In this document: positions 28,501 to 40,500 of the stretch, one piece after another | How the letters are laid out: the number at the start of each line of letters is the position of its first letter | How positions within the stretch are numbered: position 1 is the first letter of the stretch | Origin: Apostichopus japonicus | Taxonomy: Eukaryota; Echinodermata; Holothuroidea; Aspidochirotida; Stichopodidae | NCBI RefSeq assembly: GCF_037975245.1 | Contig: NC_092583.1 | Span: forward strand, 6,235,264 to 6,299,263 | Direction of reading: 5' to 3' | DNA: 64,000 nt | Made by a program: the position numbers and the translations under genes | Notes under the pieces: model-generated | Told to the model about the DNA's origin: nothing | The model's database searches: none | The model's input: only the letters and a program-made list of their open reading frames with translations

Positions 28501-31500
28501 ATTTGATAAGTATAAGGTTAAAACTTGACTGTGAGAACATTCGAACCTACCAATCTCATCTGAATCCAGTCATCGTGGTCATAGACCAAAGTACCATCTA
28601 GGTCTGCTGTTAGCTGTGAACTATCAACAAACTTCAGCAAACTGTCTGCAGAGATCATAGAAGTCTGGAGGGAAATGAAATAAACACACCATGGTCTAGA
28701 AATCAGTCTAATGCACCAACTAGATACACTTGAAATGGGACTAGGTTATGAACATGTTCTATACAATCTCAGACATTGCACCAGCTTTCTTGCTAATTGC
28801 ATTCTTCACATAGCTGTGTGTTTGGGATACCTTATTTAAGTTGTCTATTCACAAACTAAGTGCAATAAGGTGAAAGGAATTTAACAGACCCAACTGATGT
28901 AATGAGAGTTAATGTTAGGTAAATATTACAAAACATGAGCTTCTACACATCAACAAGGAATAATGGAACAATGAAGCAATGAGATTAAACAAATATTCAG
29001 ATCGCCTTTAACTGAATTTCATCCATCTACTGCACAGTGTTACTTCAATTATGATACTAACAGTCTAACACAGCACAAGTATCTATCAAACCTGATAGAC
29101 TCACCTCAAATTTCAACTTAGAAGTGCCCATGCTTGTCCGATGCTTTTGCCAGAATTTTTCTGGCTTGATGATAAATGCAATGCGAATGATATCTGCTAC
29201 ACATTCCTTCAAAAAAAAAGAGGAAAAGGGAAAAAAACATGATACAATTATTTCTAATGCTACTGTAGGCATACACAGCAAAACACATGAAGAAGCAGAC
29301 TCTAAAAACAACTTTAAAGTAAATGCTTTATATATGACATTTACAAGGAATGCTCAGAATGGGTGTTATTCTCTTCCTCATCAGGTTTCTTACATGGCAT
29401 GTTCAATCTTGGTTGTATTATATGCAGACACCAACAGTAAACACAAAATAATAAAATTGAGGTTATTGAATCATGTTAAATGATGACTTCACCATGTTAA
29501 AGTGAATCTTGATACTGCAAATGATCAGTATCAACTACCCCATGATACAAGTATTGGGTCAATGAAAGGTCACCCAATCAGAAAGTAATATCAGTATGAA
29601 AGGCTAACAAGACCTAAGTTGCATTCACTTATCAATATCATCACAACTGTAGAATAGAAGTTCAACATTCTCACCTGGAGAGCTTTCAGCGCACACTTAG
29701 CTTTCTGCCAAGTTGACTTTCTGATATCTATAATAACTGTGAAGCCATGCTGGATAACCTCTTCACTAGAAAAATAAACACAACATTTGTTGAAAATGTA
29801 CAGAATGTTAATTTCACCCAGCAGTAATACTCATCAATTACACAGGTATTAAGCAAGTTTATACCGCAACAAACCACACAAGAAAGTATTTAGAATAGAA
29901 AAACATTCAAATGCATAGCTGGTGGTTTTTTGACATTTCTCTAATCCTTTCAAATGTATGTTACATTGAATCTTTACACTTGTACCTTTCCATTGATGTA
30001 TGACACATTGTATTATTTTCTTATGGGACTCGGTAAAACTTGATCAGACCTAGCACTTTTGGACAAGGAATTTGCTCTTTTCACTTTTTGATTCATTACT
30101 TGCATAACATGTGGGGTTCTTCAAGGTTCCATCATAGGTCTTTACTCTTTATTATCTATGTCAATGATATAGCTAATGTTCAAATATTTGTACTATTGTT
30201 CTCTTTGCAGACGATACTAGAATTTTCTTCATGGGCAACGATATCAGACTTCTGGAATATACCATCTTCAAAGAATTAACTTTCATGATTGGTTTGCAGC
30301 CTACAAGCTGTCACTTAATGTATTAATGAAAACAAAGTTTTTATTATTTAGTAAGTCTAGTTTTGGAAATGGATTGAGTGTTAATGACATTAATATAACC
30401 ATGAAAGGCAAGGCACTGCAAAAGGTCAGTCATAACTAAGTTTCTGGTGTAATTATTGACTGCATCCTTACATGGAAGCCTCATATTGAATCTGTTTAGT
30501 AGTGTGAAAGTTGCCCAAAGTACAGGTATATTGTTGAATTAAAACATTAGTTTACCACAGAAAATCCTTCATTCCCTTAATCTTACCCTACTTTTGCCTC
30601 ACATTTCTTTACTTTTTTCCAGTATGGGCCGGAACAAGTAAAACACACCTAAACAGACTTATTGTACTTCAAAAGAAGGCGGTCCGGCATATTTGTTCTG
30701 TAAACTCATAAATGACAACACTAGCAACTTGCTTTCTTCCCTCAATCTGCTGAAATTCACCGATCTTATCCACCTCCATGAAGCTACATTTGCTTACCGA
30801 ATTATTCACAATCTTGCTCCCACATACTTTAAATATTTGACATGCATGGCCATAATACAAGGCACTGAAGGCAGTCTAGACGATTTAACACTAATACTTT
30901 AAAGCAAAGCTTATGTGTACGAGCATCCTCAGCTTGCAATAATCTTCCTACTAAAATTCATAACTGCAACTCACTATCCTATTTTACAAGCAAGTATACT
31001 AAGCATTACGTACACACTTATTAATTAATTGGTTTATTGTTATTCCTTCATACCTTTCTCATTCTCTACTTATTTTTTCTTCTGGTTTTTTTTTTAGGAA
31101 AGGAAGTGACCTGCCTCACAAGCCTACAAAGGTTTTTTAGATACTTTCGTAACATAAATTGAACTGTCAATTTTGACAATTTTGTATATATTGTTATTAT
31201 TGTATGTTATGAAGAAACAAAAATAAATGAAATTAAATATCCAGGGTGAAGTATAGTAAACTAAATGTCACTTCAAGGGTGACAGGATTAGAACAGCTTG
31301 AAATGTGCATGATTTAAATAGGAGCTTTACAAATTTATGTAAATTTATGTAAAAACATAGTCCAGAGCTACATTGTACAATTCTGCAGAGTTAAATCCAT
31401 CACATCAAAATTCCAAAACTTACTAGTTTGGATTTTTAAAAAGAGGATTTCTGCAATACCTGTTGCCACTCTTGTATGATAAAATCCCATCAACAGTACC

Positions 31501-34500
31501 TGGTCTACAAATCTGGTAACATTTTAGCACTGCACCTACAGTACTGTAACCCACTTCTGGATGTCCTGAAAAACTAATTCTTTCATAGGAATCTGTGTTG
31601 AATTGTAGATACCAACCTCACCAGTGGTAAATTTAGGAAAGCAGGATTAAAGGGTGCAGTACAGTGCTAAACTGTTCCAAAGCATAATACAGGTATATCT
31701 GGAAATAACTGCAGTAATATGAAGAAAGGTAAGGCAGAGATGCAGTAGATAACAAATCACTTACTTTGGTATACTGGTGAGATAAAGAACAAGTTGAATT
31801 AAAGTCATCGAGTCTATTTTCTCCAGAACAGATCCAGCTGGGAAGGTGAGCACCGGTCCACCCCTTTTGTCCCTTCCACCTAAGGGATAAAATGTAGTAA
31901 ATATTACCTAACAGTGTAATTAATCTCATGACACGGTGGAGATCAAAGCTAGATTATCCTACCAAACTTTAACATTTATTGCTTCTTGCAACAGAGTGAG
32001 TTTTTAAGTCTTTAAAAACATTAAAACCATCTGCACTGTAAGCTAAACATGGTCCATACCAAACTCAGCGTGCTTCATTATAAGATTAGTGTACCGTAGG
32101 AATGACATTTTCCACACATAGCACTTAACAACATGTTGCTATTGAATGAACAAGTTATCAGCTTGAAGTAAACTTATGTATTAATATCAAATGTATAACC
32201 AAGGAAATATTTAATGGCAGACTTCAAAATGATGTGCAAACAGTCCTGAACAGCCAGTCTACAGATTCTGAATATTTTAGTTTAGAATATTACTACATTT
32301 AACCCATCAAGCATGCCAATCAGTAGTCTAAGACAAGTCTAGAGCAGTATAAGGTAAAGTAGCTGTTTGCATTGGTTAGCATATTTTAAACACTACGTAT
32401 ATGCTCTATAATCAAACAACAACACAGTTCACTAGCTTACTAGTTAAGCTTAAATTTTAAAAAATATAGGAAAAACTATGAAGTTTCTTTTAATTCTGAT
32501 GTGGTTTTGGCTTTTTGCATGTGTTATTTGTACAGTACGTGAAACAGTTCTGAGTGACTAACATTTGAGAACTCAAGGAGGATCACGGTCTTGTTTTTCA
32601 TATCATAGGTATATAAAGTTGGCCCAAGACATGTGAACATTTGAGAATGGGTTGTGGAACACAATCCAAGGAAATAGTTTAACGCATGCGTGAAATTGTC
32701 ATGATGGTTATCAGCTGGGCCCAACTTCAGAGTTTTTGTGTTTATAAAGCAAAAGTGACAAGGGCAAATAAAGTGAGATCTAGGGTCCCATGATCCAAAC
32801 ATTAACACTATAATCTTGGCTAGCCTTGCAGAATTCAGGATCCTCCCCCCAAAGGGCATCCCAGTTGCATGGTCTGCTCCTGAGTGTGTGAGTTTCACAC
32901 TACGAACTTGCAATATCACATCCTCCTTGCATTCTCAAATGTGAACAAGTCTGTTGGAAATGATGAAGTTGCTTAAGACTAGGGGCCATAGCCTAATAAT
33001 GACATAGAGTAGACAGTAGACTCTTTAGTGGGTACTTGAGCTGTTATGGAAAGGAATGATGAATGCTTCAATCACATAGGAAATTATAGTAAACCATGTA
33101 ATTATACCACATCATTGCCGTAGATTCATTAGACCTACTGTAAGGTGACTTACATTTTACAAAAATTGAGAAGACTAGAGCCAGACCAATAGCCAGGTTC
33201 TGGCATGGGGAGGGGGGGAATTTGCCTCCCTCCCCATGCCCCATGTAGACTCCTGTTCCACCCAGCTAAGCCATCAAAATGTCTACAAGACTTCCCAAGT
33301 TACAGAATAGAGCACAAAGTGGTCTGAACTCTGAAGTATGTTTAGGTCCAATAAATTTATTCGCAAGGACTGATTTCTTTGCTTGGATTCTAAAATTTGT
33401 CAAGCCAAATTGACAGGAAACTAACAGCAAGCATGCCCTCTCTGGGGATAAAATGCGACCGACTCAGAAATTTTCTTCCTTGAAAATTTATGTCCGTTTC
33501 CAATTAAATAAATTAATCCAGTACACATACTGGATGCCGCAAACTCTACAAGAGACTAGATAGATGACATTAGAGGTTGTGCAAGTAATGTGAACCTTAG
33601 TCTTGTGTGTGAGCTATTGGTGAAACTAAAATCACCCTCAAGAAGCGGTTCTATGGTCACAGATCCACAGTTAACACCATGAAGACTGAAACCCTGGTTG
33701 GAGAACACTATAACCTTCCCAACCATACCATTAATTTTTCTCCACACTTTTCTGTCTTTGTCCTCCAGTTTATTCCTTACCCTTTTCCCTTTATCTTCTC
33801 TTTGTCCCTCTACAGTTTATCTCCTACCTCTCCTCTTCCCCCTGTTTCTTTCCTTCTTCTCTCCTTCCCTTGTCTACTAATCCTCTTACATCTATCTCTT
33901 TTGTGTTCACCATGCTCATTAACCTGTCTGTATTCTGTGTGTCTATTTGTCCCTCCTGTTACTGTAACTTGTCATTCAGCCTCTGAAGAAGATCCTGCTA
34001 GGCCCTCTCAGTTTTAAATCCTCATTACGAATCCATTATAAAGCTTCCCTAACAATATAATCTTTTTACTTTAGTGCAGTAAATGATCATGCTATTATGA
34101 CAATTTACATTTGCAGAGATCAAGGGATTGAAAAATTCAAGCTACGAAAAACATTGGTGACCCATGTATTCAAACAAGATTAACATTTGAATCAAGATGC
34201 ATGCACTAGCAAATACGTAATATTGAAAAGCGAGATAGCCTATACAGGGAACTATTCTTTCTGGACTTGGACTTTAGCCAAAACTTATATTTTCTGAAAA
34301 TATCTTACATAAAATAAAGAATATGAGTTACTAGCTAAGACTAGATTATCAAATTTGCTGCAAAATGTATGGGTCTGTCATGTTGCAAGTATTAAATACT
34401 TACTTCTTCTATACTTACTGCTTCATCCACAAATTTAAAATGTGCAAAATTGTGACCATTATCTGAGTTTATATTATTGGATGTGATATTTGACTGCCTG

Positions 34501-37500
34501 GTTTTGGACATCTTGATAAGATGATGCACAGAGCACAAAACTAGACATTTCTGGGTATATTTTTTCACATCATCTTTTGATACTGTTGTCATTTTATTGT
34601 TAACCATTTTGCAATGTCCCTTCCCTAATACAACATTGCAAAAAGAAGATCTTATGCATATCTCATGAGTGTGTTTATAGGTTTCTAGCAAAACTACAAG
34701 AATAGAGTGCTTGTGTTGTCATATATTGACAGATCAAATCTATATCTGACCCACTATTACATCACTGCAAAAAGTTTGAAATCTCTTCACCCACCTGACA
34801 AGATGGCAATTTGTTCATGGAGAAGAGGCAACATATTCTTGGCCCTGGGTATCTCCCTGGAACAGGAATCTGTATGAGTGACACCTGAAAAGACAAAGTG
34901 AAATCATATTTCTTAAAGTACTAAGAAGACAAACTTAGGAAAGTTTATGTATTGAGAAAAAAGAACACCTAATAAGTAAAGTTTAGAGGTTATGGCAGGT
35001 TCTGAACATAGTCAATGAAAAGTAATTATTTAACATATGAATAGAAATAATCAACATGTTAATACCATAAAGCCCTGAAGATTCCTTGCAATAAAAGACT
35101 TCATTAAAATTAATTAAAATTACTCTTTTGGTAAAACCTGAACTTATCCAAGTAAATGAGATATGACATAAATCTAGAGATATTGAAGTAAACACTAAAA
35201 TTTGGTATCACAATCAAAAAGATCAGCAAACCATTTGCATACACATTTCTTTGTTTCATTTCATTTGGGTAGAGGATCCTAGATGACTGGAACAACAAAC
35301 TACAGTGAGCTATTCACTTGCAGGTAAATTTCATTATTTGTATGCAATGCAAAACAACACATAGTCATGTCTCCATGTTCTATTACAAATACACACAAAC
35401 TGATATGTACCCTGACGGTGAGGTATTCTACATATTATGATTTATTCTTTGCAGCAACATGTAATTTAGCCCCTTTCTCTAAAATGAGCAAAATTTAAAT
35501 TTTTAAACCCAAACACTGCAACAATCATGACCTTTTATCTGAGAAATTTCCTTTTAGTTACATCTAAATGAACATTTCATATTCGTATCATGCATCATTG
35601 ATAAATCAATAAATAGCATCGAAAGGATACCTATTTGACCAGGCTGTTTAGTGTCTACATTAACAAAGACCTACAGTAGTTTAATGCTATTACCAGAAAT
35701 TTCATAAAGGTCTGCTGTATAGACCCCAACTATAGCACGCTACCATGGAAAAGTTTCTGGAGATTACGTAATCGGCCTGCCTTGGTCGTAAAATGACCTC
35801 TTTTTACCAATTAGTCTGCAACGCCTGCCACATATTTTTTCTTGTATCAGGGTCTTTGTGTGAATGCTGTATGATTAACTACTGTATATACACTGTAGAC
35901 AGGAACATATTTCCACACAGTGTTTACACAAAGAGCCTAATGGTGTTAAGAAGCTATGCAGGCCAATTGTACAGGTACAGCCTGAGGTCGATTTACGACC
36001 TTGGCAGGTAGATTACATAATAACAAAACTTTCCTAGCAATAGCGTGCTATAATTGTGGCCAATAAATCTTTAAGGTTGGAAATGATGGGAATTGCCTAT
36101 TAAATTTCCATGTCTCTTTCAAGCTGTTCCCACGAAAGCAGGCTTGCTTCACCCATGTTCGACCTATCGAGGGAGGACAAATTGCTCCACTCTTTTTCTG
36201 CGTGGGAACGGGGCTAGCCCGAGCTTGATCAAGCCCCTCATGACAGGTGGGGTAAGGACAGCTTAGCCCGGGTAAACGTTGACAAATGTAAATAAACAAT
36301 TGCCTTGGTGTGTAAAAGTTACGATGGGTTTTGTCAGTTGTGGTTTCTGCCGCTTGCGTATTTTAGTATCGACATAAACTGTGTTGTACCTTATAAACTT
36401 GGTTGTGTGTACAAAGGACCGATGCAGTGAGAATGAAGGAATTACGCAAGGCACAGCTGAGTAGTACACAGTGTAGCTGCCCGCGTATATCCGCATACAT
36501 ACAGTATAAAGTTTGAGTCGCTTTCTTGAAGAGGTCCAGATAATCGGCAAAGCACATTATTATTATTAACGATATTTTCCTGTACCTGTCGCAGGAGACT
36601 GAGCGGAGTTTGTGGTCGGATGATGAGGTATTCGCATTGCTTGGCATTTGGTGCGACGCAAGTATTATGTTGAAACTTGATGTGACATGCCGCAGTTTTC
36701 GTTTCCCGTCATTTAGGATATGGTCCGAAAGATATGACGTGATACACTTGTAAGGTTTCCCACGATCATCGTTTGGGTTAGCACTAATTTCCCTCCATTG
36801 TAAGAAATAAACCCTGCTTAGGAATCATATGTACCACATAATCTTACAGCTGATCATCAGGTTATGTAAAATATTACCTTTTCTTCGAATAGTTATGCGT
36901 AGGCCTACAGTACCAGGTGAGATGAATGCATTTTGAGCCAGCATGAACTGATCGAGTAACAAAGGTCAGATGTTCTAGACCTACAAAGTCTAATCGATAG
37001 CCGAACTAAACCCTCCACCAATACAGGGTACATTCACTACAAATATTGCTGAACTCTGTATTAGAAATAATCACAGGAAATGTGAAAAGATATACATGTT
37101 GCTTTGATAAATACTAAAACAGATAGGCTTATTCCCATTCTCGATTACATTAATAGCTTGAGATCGAGTGTAAAGCCCAGGCTACAAAGGTTGCCACGGT
37201 GACCGTAAAGCGTTCAGTCTACACAGTACACACCATAACTTCTTTGATGTAATACTAGCAAAAAAACTGATAGTGGAATTTCTTGTTGGCAGCTTGCCAA
37301 GATTAGTTTTTACATCAATGTTAAGTAAAATGGTACAGTATAAAACAGGTGCGGACATCGAGTTGCAACAAACCAATTTGCAGCATGTCTCGAACCCAAC
37401 CAAACCATTTTGTGCTAGGGGTTAAATATTTCTTTTGGGAAATTGTGCAAACAGTTTTATTCCAGAGTTGTTGGAACATTTTTGGCACTCAAAGATGGCA

Positions 37501-40500
37501 TATCTGCTAGAATAATATTATTATATTTATGTTTTCCATTTTATTTGCTTTCAGTTTGGAAACTATGAACGATTTGCTTACTTGAAGGATTTTTTTACGT
37601 AACCCCCGCGACAAGTCGTACCACCCAAAATATTGCTTTTCAGAGGCGAACAATGTTTTCCCTGCGCAGTGCATTGACTTTTCCAAAAGCTGGTAAATGT
37701 CGGGAAAGTCCCGGTAGAAAGAAGAACGTGTGCGCTACTTGGATGATGTATGCACATGCCGAAAAGACTCACTGCCTAGCTGTCGATCGCTGCTAAGTAT
37801 TCTCTGATGAAATAATCTATTACAATTGTGTAACTATATTCTCTGCAAGATCAAGGATTTGCCGCAATGTTTTAGCTTTATCACAAGCTGTACTTATGAA
37901 ACGTGTTGAACATTTTCACCGAACACGTGGTCATTTAAATACAGTAAATGCCTGATCCTTTGCCCACACTTGAAATCAATAAACTGGTATTTCAACTAGG
38001 GTTTTTCAACAGTTAAGTTTTAATTACAGTCATGGACAGAAATCGGATGCTGATCACATTGAATATTCCCCATTAAACTATGACGTAATTATGAACAGAA
38101 GAACAGTGTGAGTCTATAAAGTTATACTGAGAATATCTTAAGTACAAAATAGCAAAACATTTCCTGAGAACCTGGTTCCGACCGACCCGACGTTTCCCAA
38201 GGTTTTCCAATCATGCAGCTATGCCTGGAGTTAACTCGTTGAAATGTGGGTTCAAATTGTAGGGCTTGTCTGCGGTTTCAATTTTAGCTCTACCTATGCA
38301 TCCTTGAAGCAAACCAGAGTCCAGAGTCTGTGGGAACGGCCTACTTGTGTCTTTCTATATAGTGTTATTGGGGGTGCTACTTTCGCTATGAAGTTAATAC
38401 TATATTGAGCACTATTACCGTCAACAATGGGAATTCATCTGATCATTTGACAAGAAATACATCTAGCAATTACCAGCAATGATCAGAAACAACAACCTAC
38501 ACAATGGTAATTTGAACTTAAAATTTGCTATCACTTTACCACCATGCTAACATGTGGTCTACTGTTATTCAAATGAAGGTTAACTGCACAATGAAGGCTT
38601 TATACCAGAAATGCACATCATTTGATGAATGTCTCATAGTTATTGTGCATACATGTACGTATGTTGTAAGGGGCCTCGCCTTGAGAACCAGTTTACTGTA
38701 GCTTGTTATGGCTTCAAAGCTTAGTGGAGTTTAGTGACACGTCACTTTTGTGTCTACTGTACACATGTTCTTTCCATCACTGGCTTTCCTGTTGTAGGAA
38801 ATCAATCTGTTATAACAGTGCCAATATTAATAACATGTCAACCTATCTGAAGTTATTTAGTTTAATACTGCAGCATGATCTATTTATGTAGAGAGTGCAT
38901 GGGAAAAGATCCACACACCTTAATAATTCATTCTCAAGTGATTCTATCATTAAGAAAACACTCAATAACGGAGATTATACAAACAATAACAAAAGGTACG
39001 AGAGAACATGTCAATTGCCCATGATCCACAGATAGTGTAAACCATGAATAACCTTTATGCTAAGGGTACAGAATTTCACGGAGTATTTTGAATCGGTCCT
39101 CATAATAGGTTAGTTATATGCTTTGTACAGATACCTGATTACCAAAATAATGTTTGAACAAATTTTTCTTTGCTTCCTGTTTAATCAATCTTGCATACTG
39201 TCGTAATTAACAATTTGACATCAAGTTCATCTTTCTAACATCAGAGATTGCTTATCACAATAACTGTACCTATTAAACACTAGAGCTACTTAAACTAGTC
39301 TTAATAATGTTTTGAAGCTGCAAATACAATCAACCCTATATGGACATAAATTCTGGAGTAGTCAAGAGAAGAAACATTATGAAAAAAAGTTTTCCAACAT
39401 GAAGGAATGTACTGATACATGTAACAAACATACACGTCAAAACGTGGTTGGACAAGAAGGTTACGTAACTTCTGTAAACGATGTACAGTAAAACTATATG
39501 AAACACAATATATGGTTTAAAATCTTGGGTTGTATTTTGCTATATTTGCCCAAGCTTGTTGTCATATTGGAAGTAGCACTTAATGATAATACCTTAATAT
39601 ATATGTATTAGATCTATGTTTCTAACACAATTTCTCTAAGAACTATTACTTCCTGCACTATTAATGTTGAAATTCAATAAATAAAATTTGTGTCCCACCA
39701 ATTTAACATAATGTACAACTGTATTATTTGCAAGCAATGTATTATAACATCATTTTCTGGTGTGATTTTGGTGGACTACAGCAACATTTCATCTTTCAGG
39801 TACATAGTGAAAGTTGGCATGGAAATAAAAAGTTATTAAAGTAGAACTTTGCAGTGAAAAATAGACCTCAGTGAAACTTTGAGTACTCACACAACCCTAT
39901 GAGAAATATACAAAATAAATAAGGAGGAGTGTCGATTTGTACTGGTCAATGGCTACCACATCCAACTACTTCCAGGGATCCAGAAGCACATGCAGTGGTT
40001 GGCCATCATCATGCATAATTTTCTAGTTTCTAGTTTGAACCTCTAGAAGCTGATGGTACTGTAGTCTGTAGGATGAGGCCAATGTTGAATGACTTTCCCC
40101 GATCACACAACTTACCTCTCTAATAATGGCTTCAATACGATGTTCATCTTTCTTACTAGCATTCCCACCCCACAACACCAAATGATATTGTTATACCCCA
40201 CAAATAACAGTTATCATACCCAGACAATACATCCTAGAGTTCAGTTTCTTCATTAATACATATATGTGCTCATGCCAGGAAAGCTGTTTATCTATCACTA
40301 CCCTGAGATTATAATTATCCACTCTTTCAACGATACTTCAGGTACACACCATTATCATGTTTGGATATCAAACCCACCAAGGCAGTATCATAGATCTGCA
40401 AATTTGACCAATGAGCAGTTTTCATTATTTGACCTTGCATCCAATGTGTGCAGAGTGAATAAGAATGGTGCTAGAACCGTACCTTCTGGTGCACCAGTGT

